Below are positions 13,107 through 25,326 of a DNA stretch of 64,000 nucleotides, in pieces. Source of the stretch: Edolisoma coerulescens. Taxonomy: Eukaryota > Chordata > Aves > Passeriformes > Campephagidae. The notes under the pieces were generated by a model. That model made no database searches. It was not told the origin of the DNA and saw only the letters and a list, made by a program, of their open reading frames with translations. A program made the position numbers and the translations under genes. The DNA lies in NCBI GenBank assembly GCA_013397115.1, contig VWZW01002467.1:158820-222819 (forward strand), given 5' to 3'. How positions within the stretch are numbered: the stretch's first letter is position 1; each line of letters opens with the position of its first letter.

Positions 13107-16100
13107 ACCGCGACCAGAGGCTGCTGCTCTCCTGAGGCCGGGACGGGATCGGCGGTGGGGGTGTCAAGGGGACAGGGCAGATACAAAGAAAGTGAACCAA
13201 GCTTTCTCCACTACGGCTCTTCCCTCATCATTTGTGGTGTCTTTCTGTCCTCAGGAAGGGGCTGGGGACAGGGCTGGGCACCTGCAGCACTTCACTCTGC
13301 CATCCCTCACCCCGTCCTGCACATGACACTGTGTCACTGTCCCATGGCAGAATCAGAGCTACAGACTCGACAAGGCAGCCAAACATTTCTTCCTGCTCTA
13401 ACAAAACAACTTTTCCCGTGATGAACAAGTGTCTCCCTTAGGGCTGGGTTTCCCGGAATCTGTCCTGAGCACTGGGGACAGGAAATCTGGGGGAGAACAG
13501 GAGGCTGGGGGGCTGGAGGCAGCTGGATGCCCCAGCAGCCACGCTGGGAGATTGTGGAGCAGCCAGGGACCGTCCCTGCAGCAGGCAGAGCTCAGGGGGA
13601 TGTGGCAGAACCAGGAGCTGCTCATGCTGCCACTCGTGGCTGCGAACAAGAACGGTACTTGAGGGCCTGACAAGTGCTTCAGGTGCACTTGGAGAGCGAC
13701 AGACAACACACAGGAGAGACACCCAGATCCACGGATTACTTTGAGAGGGCTGCTATCCAGAAATGAGGGCACCTCACTTGAAACAGCATGAAATGTCTCT
13801 TCGGCGTTCTTGAATCCAAACTGCAGAGTCAGGGCACAAAAAAAGAATAACATCCCCCAGGCAACACGCAGGGTTTTGAAGCTGGGACATGAAGTGCACA
13901 AACCAGAGAGTCCCTCTGATCCCTCTCCCAGGGGGAGGCTGAAACCTTGGTGCACTCACAGCTACAGCACAACTCCCATTGCTTTCTCCTGCTCTCCACG
14001 AGGACGGAGAACGTTGTCAGAAACGTCCAACCCTTTCAGACACCAAAACACACACCTGGGCACTCGCAGCAGCTTCTTTACAGCCTTGATTCAGCAAGAG
14101 GAGGAAAGCTTCCAGCACGTGTTCACCTCAGCAAAGGCTCTGCAAGGCCAGAAAGGGTGCAGGGCTCAGGGTCTGAGGGGAAGTCAGCACGCCCCTGCTC
14201 CCACCTAGGGAGCAAAACCCAGCAGCTTCAGCCTGAGCAGAGGCAGGGCAGGAGAGAGGCTGTGAACTCAGGGCAGTGTGGACGAGCCAGAGCAGGGCCA
14301 TTACTCACCTTCCCCGGATGACGGATGAGCCAGGGAGGCTTTCGGGCAATTTAGAAAACAAACAGGAAGCACTTTTTCCACTCACACGTAATTAAGTCGT
14401 GGGACACACGGCGGGAGGGGGAGCCGTGAAGGTCAGAAGGACAAATGGCCTCAAACGCCCTCACACCATCTCCCAGGGAGGGTCTCTGTGAAGCACAGGC
14501 TGTGTGAGGCACCAGGGCGAGCAGTGCTGAGGAGCTGGGACCAGGGGGGTCCGGGCAAAACTGCTCTGACACTGCTCCTGGCAAAGAGCCCCACGTCCCT
14601 CCTCCAGCTGCCATCCTCACCCCTGCTGCCCAATGCAGTCAATTCTTTGTCTATCATTGCTGGGGTTTGGTTTTTTTGAATGGGGTGGGGAAGGAAGGGG
14701 GGAGGAGGCAGAGGTGCCTGAAGCCAAAACACAGCCCCTGAGGCAATGAACTAAAGGCAAGACACATGTTCTCCCATTCTTGCTCAGCAGCCTCCGACAC
14801 ACCGGCTTCCCAGGGCCAGCAGCGAGGTGGGACCTGTGGATCTGTGGGGTGCAGTGGAATGGAAAATACAGCTTGCACCTCTTTTGTCTTTCTTTCTAGG
14901 AAAAGCCTTTGCCAGTGAAGTTCCCACCAGGGATGTGCTGAGCCAGGCTCTGGGCTGCACCCGTGGCTGTGGGAGGTGAGGAGCTGAGCTGCTCCTCGTG
15001 TCAGTGCTCCACACGCCAGCATCAGACGGGCTCCCTTACTCTCCCCATCTGCTCCAAAACCTCTGCCCTCCTCCCACCCTGAGGAGCCTTGAAATCAATG
15101 TGCCAAAGGGAAATCAGCTCCGGGCTCTGCCAAAGGAGCAGCCCTGGCACTCCAGGGGACGTGGCAGGAAGGTGCTGCTTGCCCAGGGATGGGCTCCTGA
15201 TCCTGCACCCAGAGCAGGAGGACAAGGGGCAGCAGCCACGGGAAGGAGGGCTCCTAGGAAGCATCTCTCATCCAGGGAAAGAGCCTGGAGAGGCGATCTG
15301 GGCATCCAGGGGCTGCCTGGCAGGGAGTGCTGGACTGTACCATGCAGCCCGTGGAAACTCTCCAGGTTATAAATGAGGCATCTCCAGAGACCTCATTCAT
15401 TTCACCCGTAATAAAATTACCACTTTCCAAAGGGAAAAGCCCCTTTGAAGGGCTTCAGTCAAAGCACCCCGTGGAATAGCTCAGCTCCGTGTGCCTGTGC
15501 TCAGCCTCAGGCCTGAGCCAAGGATTACAGAGCTGCTCAGGGGCCACTGATGGATTTATGAGCAGCACGACCCACTCCAAACCCAGCACAGCCTCGTCCC
15601 CGAGGTCTGACAGGGCACAAAGCACCACTGCCACAACCTCTCCTGGGCCTTTCTTGACCTGTGTCTTTTCCAAGCACATTCAACTACACCCTCCCCCATC
15701 TCAGCAAATCCACTCACTTTTGTCCATAATAAAAAATAACCCCAAACCTAAAAAAGCCCCCCCCATTAATGCTCCTGTATAGGCAGAGAGTGGTGATTTT
15801 AAAGAAGAAAGAGCTGTGTATCTGTTACCTGCCAACACCTCCTTATTTCAGTTCCTCTCACCCTGCAATTTTCTATTTCACTGCAGTTTAAAAACCAGGC
15901 AGCTCTCAACACAAATAGGGAACAGGATGTTCTTCCACAGCGCAGAGCCAGAGGGAAACAAGGGACACGGAGCTGACACTGGAAGAGCTCCCCATCCCTG
16001 TTGAAGATTCCTGACTTCGACACCCCTCAAAGAAGGGAAAGCACCAACATTCAGACAAGTCAGACTTTGCCATGGACAATAAGCAGCGACACATCCACCC

Positions 16101-16929
16101 CATGGGTGCAGAGCAAGGAACCCAGGGCTGCTCTAATGGAGGCAGGAAATGAAGGCTCTTAAGTCATCACAGTTTCATTAAGACGGCTTAAAATTCGAGC
16201 TTTAATTGAAATGGAAAGAAACATTCCAAAAGGATATATTTTTTATAGATCTGAGTTACCAAATTTAGTTTTCCTTGGATGTTACTGCAAACATGAACAT
16301 TAAATCAAAGCGCCGAATAGGAGAGAGCTCCAAGAAAGGATATAACCATTCCCTAGCAGAGGGGATTGGACCAAAGGCTTTTGCAGGCCACTGTCCAAAT
16401 GTGTGATGCCCTGGCGTGTCAGCTCACAGGATGTGAGCACATCCTTGAATCACCTGAAGCAACTTCTGAGGACTGACTACATCAACAATTTCTGGCAAGC
16501 GTCTTCTCTGCCAGCAATAAATCCCAGCTCAATCCATATCTAAAATGATACACGTTAGAGGGCATGTCTTTAAGAGCATTAAGTCAGCTTAAATTACTTG
16601 AGCAAAATTTTAAATATGTAATAGAAATCTAAAAAGGAGCAACAAAAAAAATTGAGAGAGAACACCACTGCAAGAGTAATGCCAAGTTGTTACTTTTTTT
16701 TTTTCTTTAAACAGATCTGTACAGCAACATAGCAAAGGATGCAGAGATCACAATTTCAACCAGACAGCAACCTAAGGGGACACTAATCCTCATACAGAGC
16801 TGAAACACTCCCAACATTCAGATGCTCCAAATAATTTGGCTACCCTAATGCACTCCATACCAGTTCTACCTATATATAGGACATTTTGGTGTGAAAAAGT
16901 TTCTGTAAATTTCCCTTTGTTTCCAGTGT
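13107..16929. other. Noncoding sequence 3' of AKAP1
   Basis: Unique noncoding sequence, no gene recognised. AT-rich stretches at about 15365-15480 and 16140-16700 could be conserved noncoding DNA or distal AKAP1 3' UTR. A short inverted repeat (CCCTTTGAAGGG-like) lies near 15450. A poly-T run of about 13 bases sits near 16692. Confidence 0.4.
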
Positions 16930-17700
16930 TTTTCTTGTACAAAATATTACAATGATTTTTTATATATATTTACAGACTTGCACAGCTAGAAAAATATAAA
17001 CTACAATTGGGCTTGGCAAGCAGGTTTTTTTCTTTAAATACATGACATTTCAGAGCAAAAATTGTAGTGGTAACATCCTGCACTCCAAGCCCCTGCAGGG
17101 AGAGCAGATCAAGCCTAAAATCCATGATTGCAGTGAGACACGGGAACGCAATTCCTCCACCTCCCGGCGCAAGGAAGACACAAGATGGATGCTGTTTGTG
17201 CAGGTTACTGGCACAATACAGAAAAATCCATAGCTGAACATTAAATTCCTTAATAACATTCATTAATTTCATAGGCAGGGCCTGTTTAAAAAAGGACAAC
17301 CGATGTGACTTTTGGGAAAAGCAGACACCAAGTTCACGGGGCACGACACAGCCGGAACCAAAGCGCGGTTACCGTTTTGGGGGCCTTTGCCTCGAGCCAG
17401 ACCCAAAGGCTTTAAGGTTTTTTCCATTTAAATTTTGAGCAGAGGCCAGGGAGGATTTTTTGCTTTAAAGCTACAGTATCTGTCATTATGGCTTTGAACA
17501 CCCCCTTTCAGGAGATGAGGTATCTGTTCTAGTGAAATGGTAACAGTTGAGCAAAACGTGTTTCAATGGACCACAAAACTCCGCAGGCAGGTGTAAACGG
17601 GTCTCCTCTGGGGAAGTTGCCAAACCGAATTGTAACAGTGCAAAACAAGATTTTGTCTTTTTTCTCTGCAGAAAGAGTTGTCAAGGCATCTAGGACATTG
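16930..17700 (-). other. AKAP1: AKAP1 3' UTR (distal end uncertain)
   Basis: The sequence downstream of the AKAP1 stop codon on the minus strand is AT-rich and noncoding. No canonical AATAAA is present in the first 750 bases. A variant signal TATAAA (plus-strand TTTATA at 16959-16964), overlapped by AATATA, is the best nearby polyadenylation candidate, and gives a UTR of about 0.75 kb. The end could lie further out, near 16.2 kb, where an ATTAAA reads on the minus strand. Confidence 0.4.
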
Positions 17701-17760
17701 CTAGTAGTCGAGCCACCGAGCAAACCCTCTTTCCACCAGAGTCCTGTTTATTGACACCAC
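17701..17760 (-). CDS. AKAP1: AKAP1 exon 11 (terminal coding part, stop)
   Basis: The last 19 codons and the TAG stop (17703-17701). It encodes VVSINRTLVERGFARWLDY, matching human VVLINRSLVERGLAQWVES, but it stops a few residues earlier. Acceptor CCCTTTAG|GTGG at 17762-17761. The exon continues as 3' UTR. Confidence 0.94.
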   Translation of the reverse strand: MVSINRTLVERGFARWLDY

Positions 17761-20700
17761 CTAAAGGGAGGGGGAAAAACCCAAAAAAGAGTAGATAAGT
17801 GAACAAGCCAGAGCAACAAACATGGATTCTGCAAGTTCCTAATCAACAACAGAAGGTTTATGATTATGGAGTTTTCAACATATACATCAATATACCCACC
17901 TCATCTCCCATCAAGTTCCACAGCTGTATCAGCGGCAGCCCCGTGACACTGTCATAATTTGTGACCTGGAAACACAGAAAAACGTGAGTGTGCAGCAATT
18001 CTGGTCCCAACTTACCTACATGGACAGCTACAGCCACTACCAGAAGCACTTCAGAAGAGGTGAGCACTACTGGACTGCAAGCATGTGCTGCCTGCAAAAG
18101 TCTCTGGGACATCACCAGAAGTCCCAGTGCTGCCTCGGGCCAGCCAGAGCCAGATCCCACACATCCATGGTGCAACACCAGTGAGGACTGGCAAAGCAGT
18201 GCACACCCAGGGGATTCCAGATCCACTGGACAACAGGCCCTGTTGTGCTCTGTAAACCCATTCAGGTCCCCTTCCCCCTGCCTGCATCAGAAACAAGAGG
18301 GAATACTCATCCCTTCCCAGTCCCAAGAGGTGCTCATGGAAGTTCCCAGCCCCAGGACTTCCCAGGAGCCAGGCTAGCAGGCTCTGACCTTTGGGTTTTA
18401 TGTAACACAGAGTGCAGGGCAGAGGACAGCAGCAGTGCCACCAGCAACAAGACTTCTCCAGACATGTCCTGTACCTGTGCCACGAGGACGGCGCCTCTGG
18501 TCATCTCACTGACGGCGGCGTCGGCTTCCGGGGAAAAGTGATCCTCGTCTGTGGAAAAAGGAGAGCAGAGAAAACAAATGAGGTCTTTCACAGACTTTAC
18601 AGGCCAGGAAGGACTATTGAGCTCATATTCTCTGGCCTCCTGCGTACACTGGGCCAGAGAATCCTCATGGCCCAGCTGATCCCGTCCCTGGAGCCGCTGG
18701 TTCTGCAGGGAAGGGATCAAGAGCTTCCTACAGCCACCAGCCACGATCGTGTGAACACAAGTGGCTGATGAATCAGGAGGCTTTAAAGACAGCAGAGTAC
18801 ATTTCTGCAGCATCTTGGAGCTGCCATTGGTGTTTTGATCCTCAATAAACTAAGCACAGGTCCCTCAGGGCTTTGCTGACCCTGCACACGGGGCACCACT
18901 GGCTCTGGGAACTCAGTGTCTGTACCACAGCTCAGCACCTGAGCAGAGCCAAGGACAAAAAAGCAAACCCGAGTGTTTCTAGGCAGCGACTGACATTCTC
19001 CCAGTGCTTGCAAGCTTGGCTTTTGAACACAGAACTTTACAAATCAGTCATTTCAGGAGGAAAATGTCAGGTATTTGTCTGCAGATTAAAAACTAAGTTT
19101 GCATTTACAGCAGCTCTATGACAGAAGAATTAGAGCAGTTAGAGCTACACCCTGCCAGTCCTGCCAACTTGCTGCTCAGGACAGTAAATCATTCTCTCCT
19201 CCAAGCAGGAAAAGGCCTGGACATTTATCATCTTTCCTCTGGATTCTGACAGGTTATGCCATGCTAGCACATTTAGAAGAACACAACACAGTTTTTCCAA
19301 TCCTTCCTCTTGTCACATCAGAGGCTGCACTGGCAATAGGAGGTAGAAGGTTTAGACAGAATCATGGCTTGGACACATGTGGCATCCATGGAAACCTGAA
19401 GGAGAAGCACCAACAGTACATCAAGAGCTCCATTACCTGGAAGTGGCACCACATTGTCAAGTAAAACTTCTGCTCCTTGGAAAGGTAGTGTTAAAAAATC
19501 AGACCTTGAAGGAAAGAGGATTAGAGTAAGAACAAGGCTTTAAATCACTCCTTCGTTCTTCAACCTGACATTGATTAATCAAATTGCTCTAACAAGAATT
19601 CAGTTTTAAATTAATGACAGTCAAACAAAAAAAAATAAAGATCAGACTATTCTCCCAGCAATCTAAGAGCAGCAATAAATTGTCTGATTAACATGCCAAG
19701 CTGCAACAGGCTCCAAGCAAAACCCACCTCCATCAGGGAGGCTGTGCTGCCTGTCTCCCACCTCTGGGGCACAATCAAGTATTTAATGGGCTTGTGTAAG
19801 AAACCCCTGATCCAACACAGCTCTCCCAGCCAGTGGGGCCGGGGCATCAAGAATTGGAAGCTTATTCCTGGCTCATCACTCGATTGCACTTTGAGGCCTC
19901 CTGAAGGCATCCTCTTCCTCAGCTTCCACACTGAAGTGGCAGAAGCTGCCATTTCCTCTCCCCGCCCTTCAAAAAAGCCTTGCAGGAGCTTGCTGTGCTC
20001 CCAAGAACCCACACTCATTGCTGAGCTGAACCCTGCCACCATTTCCCACTTCAGCTGTGGAAAAACCTTTAAGGATTCAAACGATACAGACTCCTTTGAT
20101 TAGGATTTGGGCCAGACATGGCCTCAGGCCATGGGAGAGGATCTACAGACCTGATTTGCCTGAGTGTGTCGACCTTCACTTTGTCATATCCTCCGTAGTC
20201 CACGTATTTGAGCTCCACTTCATCGGTCTCCTCGAAGTAGCTGATGACTTGAGCCCGGAGCCATGCCCCGTCCAGGCCTGGAGCTGCACAGATAATACCA
20301 ACTGCAAAACACCAGAGCGCAGAGAAGAAAGGCTCAGGATAAGTGGATTTCCAAAAATCAGCACTTCAGGCATGAGCAGTGCTGCTCAGTTATCTATGGA
20401 GAACCAAGAGCATTTCTAAGGCTGTTTCCATCTTCCTCCAACACCCCCCCACACCCCCAGCAGCCCAGGCCTGCAGCCTGGACGCAGGACTGGTGGGTTT
20501 TACTCTCAGCTCTGTCTGCCACAACCAAGCTGCCCTGCCCAGGTACCCAGTTCCCCTCCAGCCTCTTGGTAGTAACAGCAAGGTCTGTCTCCACAAAGGA
20601 ATGCACAATCCCTTTCCATGTGGTGCCCCCTTCACTTCACACCAGGGGCAGACACGGTGACAGACATGGACATAGTGACACTATGAAGGTCTGGGAGCAG

Positions 20701-23700
20701 CTCCACACTTTGTCAGCAGAAATACCCCAGATGCCAGGTTGATTGGAAATAAGCTGAGACAGGCTTGATCTCACTCTGAATTTCAACATGCAGCTATGTG
20801 GCTCAGGAGGTACTCCAGGGATGAGCAGGGTAAGGGAGAGCAGAGCAACATCTGTACTCTGGCAGCAGCTTAAAGATGAGGTGACATGTGAGCTATCACA
20901 TCCTCATCCCCTGGGAACTTCCCACACCTGACTCAGGGACAAGAGGCTTGCACAGGAGCCCAGAACTTTCTCAATGTATGAGCATCCATGACTTGCCTTC
21001 CACTGGAGTGGGCAGGGTTGGAATTTCGGGCTGAGAGTAGCAGGCGAACATCTGCTGGTCGAGGCTGCGCAGGACGTGGAACGTGGGGTGCGTGTGCTGC
21101 TGCAGGAACATGTGCCCTGCATCCACCTGGTGTGCCACCACCACCTCCACGGTGACTCCATCGGGGAGGAACAGCTGCCAGGGGGAGGAAAAACTGTCAT
21201 GAGTGCCCATGGCAATGCAAGCTCCAGCCCCAGCACAGCCAGGGAGCTGGGACTCACCCAGGCGGACACGAGCAGCGAGTGAAGCGGCAGCGGCATCGGC
21301 GGAGGGAGGGTGTAGATGTTGGTGAGACACAGCTCTTTGAACTTCTTGCCAATCAGGCTCAGGACTTTCTCTACTTGATGCGAGGTCCCTGGAAGACAAA
21401 AATCCCAAGGAAACTCTGTAGCATGGACATGCTAAGGACACCTCCAGTCCTGTCACTTGAAGAAATACAACTGCCAGGATCCTCCTGCACTGCATCAACA
21501 GTGTAAGTTTTAACAGGTTGGCCAGAGGAGTTTTGAAAAGCACTGGACTCAGAAGACACTAAATCCATTTAAATTCCTTGCCCATCCAATTAAGGCCCCC
21601 CAAGATACACATTAGACCATGAACAGAGACACATTCCACTCACCTTCGATGTGACAGACTTGGGAGTCACGGAAATAAGGTAGTGTTGAGACATAAATTT
21701 TGGCACCAGACGCTTGCCTCAAGTAGCTCATGAACCTCCCTTGTTTGCCAATCAAGCGGCCAACTAATTCCTTCAGGAAAGGGACAAGAAAGCAACAGTC
21801 AGGAAGAGAAATGCAGATCTAACATCCCTGTTCTCTGTGGCTTACATCACCCACATTCTCAGTTCCTCTATCACAGGCAGGATAAACACAAGGTAGTGCT
21901 GGACCAGAGCAGAGTTCAGCTGGTCTGGGACAAGTCCAGACCAGTAAGCACAGCTCATTTTGATAACCCCCTGGCTCTTAATACCTGTGTACCCTCAAAG
22001 CCTCCTGGATGCTTTCAAAGCATTGGACTCCCAGACTAGGTGGGAGATAATGGGGAATAACAAGTTCAACAAGCACCATTCCCCTGGGTGTAGCCCTGGA
22101 GTGCTGCTTGTTTACAGTTGTGCACTGGCTCTTCACTCCTGTGAGTCCTAACGGGAGCAGAACGCTCCAGTCCTCCTGGACTTGCTGCTGATCTCCCTGG
22201 GATGGCGCTGAGCCAGCACCAGAGCAGGAGGACCAGGAGGTGGCTGTGTAGGGCAGGGCAGGATGGCGAGCAGGCCAGCAGCTGGTTACCTTTGGGACCT
22301 CGATTTCCCAGATAACAAAGTCGGGCTTGCTGGATCCTCCTTCCAGCTTCGCGTTCTGGCGAGCCACTGTCTTCCTCATGGCACTGCCACTGTCCACAAA
22401 ATCCACACTATTTACATCTGAACCTACAAGACAGGCACAAGCATTCAGACAGCCCCCATGACCCACACTTACATTCCCACCCCAAAGGGAAGGGCTGCAG
22501 AGTGACCCCAGTGCCAGGTGTGCCCACTGTGAGGGGTGGTAGGGGGCTGCCTCTTGCCCAAATTTGCCCTGTGCTAGAAGAAACAAGGTGCAAGAGCTGA
22601 ACTGTATTTTGTTCCCAAACCATCGGCCAATACCAGGAACATTTCTGCTTGGGAAAGGGACAAACCCCAACAGCCTCCTCCTGATCAGATCCCAGATACA
22701 GCCAGTGGCACATGAGCTTGGTCCTTCCTCCACATTAACAAGAAGATGCATGAAGATCTTCACTTGCTTGCAAGTATTCAGACCATCCAGTGAGAGACCA
22801 AAGAGAAAAATGAATCCAATAACTGCTTCACATTTGCCACATCTTAATGGGTAACACCGCACGGAGGCTGAGAAAGGCCAAGGGTGCAGCTGTTGGCACT
22901 GACTTTGTAGGCAAAGGGAAGATTTAAGACTCCCAGCCCAGACACGAAGGTCAGCTGGGTGACCTGTTGTCCAACACTGCCACCTTATCAGCTTTACCTG
23001 CTCTATTCCCTGCTCCCCACCCTCAGTGTCTCAGTGCCACCAGGCTCCACAACTCACTCCTGGGCCTTCCTGTCACACCAGCATTCACAAGGCAACACCA
23101 TTCTCCTCCTGGGGTTACTCTCGCTAGTGAAAACATTCTGTGGGTTCCATCCTTCACTGCTGGCAAACTCAATCCCCATGTCTTGCAACAAGCAATGTTC
23201 CAATTGCTTTGTAGCAATTACAAGAGACATCCCCTGTCATTAAGGGCTGTTGGCACCACAGGGTCCTACAAAGGATTTGAACATCCATCCCCAAGGTCAC
23301 ACAGGCTAACGTTTGCTCAGACAGCTTTGCATGTACTGTGCCAGGCACACATCATCCAGCATCTATGAGGGAAAAGCAACACAGACAGATGGGGGAACTC
23401 CACGAACATTGCTCCCTGTTGGGATTTCTTGGCATGCACCTGCCCTTCCGAACAAAAAGGCTTCAGGGTAATTGCTCTGCAACCAGCTGATTTTATCACA
23501 ATTCATCAGAGCTCTGCTCTGGCTCCTCCAGCAGCACCTCAGAAGCTGCCTCACCTTTCTGTCAGCAGCAGCCCATAAACAGGGGTAAGCGCCCAGGGCT
23601 TCCTAGAGGTCACCAGAAACCACTGGTATGAGCAGGTCCCACACCTGCAAGGTGCTCCCCAGCAATGCTTGTTCACCACGTGTTTTGCAGGAGGATTTTC

Positions 23701-25326
23701 CAGTCCCTTACCTTCCGAATGATCTCCATCCGTCCCTGGTGCACTGCTACACTCCTGACTCAGGTCTGGCCCATCCTCTTTCAGGATCCCATTGCTGTAG
23801 GGCACTGTGCTGCCCTCGGGCAGCCCCGGAGCAGGGGGGGTTTCCCTTGGTACCAAGCTCTGCTCAGCAGACGTGTCTGGGGCTGAGGATGTGCTCAGAG
23901 AGTCCGAGTGCTGGTCTGATGTGACAGACAGCACTGTGCTCTGCAGGGTGTCCTCTACACTCGTCCCACCGCCGGGTGTGTGCGTGCTGTACCCAGAGTC
24001 CTCCATGGCCACAGGTGACTTTTCCAGCGAGTTCTCCACACAAGTCCGATCATCTCCTTGGGACTCCCTGCACACCCGGCTCTTTGCCCGACAGACCTTT
24101 GTGTTTCCCTGAGCAGGGCTGGCCCAACAGCTGTGTGATGAACAGCTGGAATCTGTCACACCCTGACCCTGCTCCTCTGCACCGCTCCCTGCAGCCACGC
24201 TCTCAGCAGCTGCTGTGGCTCCCTCCACAAGCACCTGACCAGAGGCAGCAACACTCTCCATCCCCAGAGGTGCCTCAGCTCGGCTGCCAGTGGCCTGGCA
24301 GAGCCAAGGGGATGCATCCCCTGCAGAACCCGACAGCACTTCCTCAGTTGCTGCCAAAATGACCTTGGAAATGATCTGTATTGCTACTTGCTCAATTTTC
24401 TCAACTTCCTTGTCCAAACTCACTCCCCCAATCTTCTCTTTTTCAGACTCATCTCCTTTTGGCTGTTTGTCCTTCTGACACACTGGTACAGTACCAGTGA
24501 TTGACTCGGACATCTCTTCTTCCCTGGACTGCTCTGGACAGGCAGACTCCAAACTCCCGGGTAACACACTCACTGCAGAATCCTCGTGACCTGATACAAC
24601 TTCAGCTTCATTGAGAAAGGGTTGTGGGGCATTGGCTTCTTTCTCCAATCCTAGGCAATGGGCTGTCACAGAGTCAGTATCCGACTGCACAATTCCTGGC
24701 ATCTGCTTTTCCTTAGGGGGCTTAAATGAGGACTCATCCGACTGCTCTGTGTTGCTGGTGTCCTCCTTGACTCCCAGAGGCTCCTGTGTCGGGAGTGGCT
24801 GCTGGCCTTGGTTTGTCCCCGCGCCTGGCCGCGGTGCGTGGCTCGGCGCCGCGCTCTGGCGACACTCGGTGCTCTCTGAGAGCAGAGGGGGGGAGGCACG
24901 AGCAGGGACACCGCTTCCCTCTCGAGATCCTATCCTTTCCAGCTTTTCACTGTCGTCCTCGGGGGTGCTGGGCCCAGCTGTCGCTGCCGACAGCTCTGGG
25001 AGGTCCCGTGAGAGATCCGGCCTCTCGTGAGCTGGGCGCAGGAGAGAGGGCGTCGTCGGCCCTGCGGACAGCAGGGAGGTCAGGGCTGGGGTCTGCAGGC
25101 ACTCCTCTTCCAAGGGAAGAGGCAGTCTTTGAGGAACACATGCTTCTGGTTTGGAACGTGAATCACTCTCCGATACTTCTTCCTGCTTCTCCCTTTCGAT
25201 GGCTATTGCTTGTTTGTCGCGATAGCTTGAGTGCTTTTTTCTCCAGGAATAGATCCACCAGCAGCCAAGAAGTGCCAGCACTCCAGGAATGGCATACGGG
25301 ACGAAATTGCGGAAGCGTAAAGCCAT
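17701..25326 (-). CDS. AKAP1: AKAP1, A-kinase anchoring protein 1 (complete CDS in ten coding exons)
   Basis: AKAP1 (AKAP121/149, D-AKAP1) sits on the mitochondrial outer membrane, binds the regulatory subunits of protein kinase A, and tethers mRNAs through its KH and Tudor domains. The joined exons give 867 residues; human is about 903. Residues about 1-30 form a hydrophobic outer-membrane anchor followed by basic residues (SWRKK). A PKA-RII amphipathic helix lies at about 308-330 (IEQVAIQIISKVILAATEEV). The KH domain is at about 576-636 with the GKQG loop, and the Tudor region is at about 670-802 with the core YVDYGGY. The long serine/glutamate-rich linker in exon 2 is poorly conserved relative to human, as is usual for this family. 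The start codon (25324-25326) has a good context, AAGATGG. All exon joins keep frame. The intron after exon 6 uses a GC donor. The first exon is noncoding and lies in the assembly gap at 34730-34979. Confidence 0.96.
17900..17965 (-). CDS. AKAP1: AKAP1 exon 10
   Basis: 66 nt, 22 whole codons. It encodes VTNYDSVTGLPLIQLWNLMG then DE, matching the human VTNY...TGLPLIQLW segment. Acceptor TTTCCAG|GTC; donor GAG|GTGGGT. Confidence 0.95.
18475..18548 (-). CDS. AKAP1: AKAP1 exon 9
   Basis: 74 nt encoding (D)EDHFSPEADAAVSEMTRGAV, then LVAQ, close to human DDHFSSEADAAISEMTRNTA. Acceptor TTTCCACAG|AC; donor CAG|GTACAG. Confidence 0.95.
18595..18662. repeat. Possible old interspersed-repeat fragment in AKAP1 intron
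   Basis: A segment with the pattern GGCCAGGAAGGACTATTGAG and then TGGCCTCCTGCGTA. It resembles a dispersed repeat that I remember as frequent in turtle and crocodile genomes; I do not assign a family name. It lies about 50 bases from the exon 9 acceptor. The call rests on memory, without a repeat-library search. Confidence 0.35.
19437..19504 (-). CDS. AKAP1: AKAP1 exon 8
   Basis: 68 nt, too short to stand out as an open frame. After the split arginine it encodes SDFLTLPFQGAEVLLDNVVP, aligning with human SDFVTLPFQGAEVLLDNVVP. Acceptor TTCAAG|G; donor CCAG|GTAATG. It was found by looking for the expected Tudor-extension peptide. Confidence 0.93.
20151..20301 (-). CDS. AKAP1: AKAP1 exon 7 (Tudor core)
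   Basis: 151 nt, residues 729-778 plus two bases. It contains ICAAPGLDGAWLRAQVISYF and VELKYVDYGGYDKVKVDTLR, the canonical Tudor barrel whose aromatic residues (W, Y/F, Y, Y) can form the methyl-arginine cage. The donor ATCAG|GTCTGT is weak. Confidence 0.95.
20997..21174 (-). CDS. AKAP1: AKAP1 exon 6 (start of the Tudor region; GC splice donor)
   Basis: 178 nt, residues 670-728 plus one base. It reads LFLPDGVTVEVVVAHQVDAG, then HTHPTFHVLRSLDQQM and CYSQPEIPTLPTPVE, matching the human extended Tudor region. The donor on the minus strand is GAAG|GCAAGT: a GC instead of a GT, with otherwise perfect consensus. Joining here to exon 7 regenerates VEVGIICAAPG, so the site is supported by the protein. 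Confidence 0.94.
21258..21388 (-). CDS. AKAP1: AKAP1 exon 5 (KH C-terminal helix and linker)
   Basis: 131 nt. It encodes LSLIGKKFKELCLTNIY, the last helix of the KH domain, then a proline-rich linker (TLPPPMPLPLHS) toward the Tudor domain, ending SAW. Acceptor CCAG|GG; donor TGG|GTGAGT, phase 0. Confidence 0.95.
21644..21770 (-). CDS. AKAP1: AKAP1 exon 4 (KH domain core)
   Basis: 127 nt, residues 584-625 plus one base. It carries the KH signature LVGRLIGKQGRFMSYLRQ, whose GKQG loop contacts RNA, and continues to CHIE. An earlier AG within the pyrimidine tract (ag|GAATTA) was chosen because it restores the EL of the KH fold. Donor GAAG|GTGAG. Confidence 0.95.
22290..22423 (-). CDS. AKAP1: AKAP1 exon 3
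   Basis: 134 nt. It begins in the second base of a codon and ends in phase 0. It encodes residues 539-583 and ends with FVIWEIEVPK, the first strand of the KH domain and nearly identical to human. Acceptor AG at 22425-22424; donor AAG|GTAACC. Confidence 0.95.
22424..23711 (-). other. AKAP1 intron 2
   Basis: 1.29-kb intron between exons 2 and 3, with GT and AG ends. Longer minus-strand frames here merely run through exon 3 or extend past the exon 2 donor. I see no extra exon or RNA gene. Confidence 0.7.

Noticed and set aside
14290..14320. Strong minus-strand donor-like site (GAAG|GTGAGTAA)
   Set aside because: No matching exon, open frame or acceptor could be paired with it, and isolated donor matches are common.
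1..16929. Search for MSI2 exons (RNA-recognition motifs)
   Set aside because: None of the expected RRM peptides occurs in any frame. MSI2 must lie further left if gene order is as in mammals.
21978..22862. Long minus-strand open frame (294 codons)
   Set aside because: It contains AKAP1 exon 3 but runs through both splice sites into intron sequence. Only 22290-22423 is coding.
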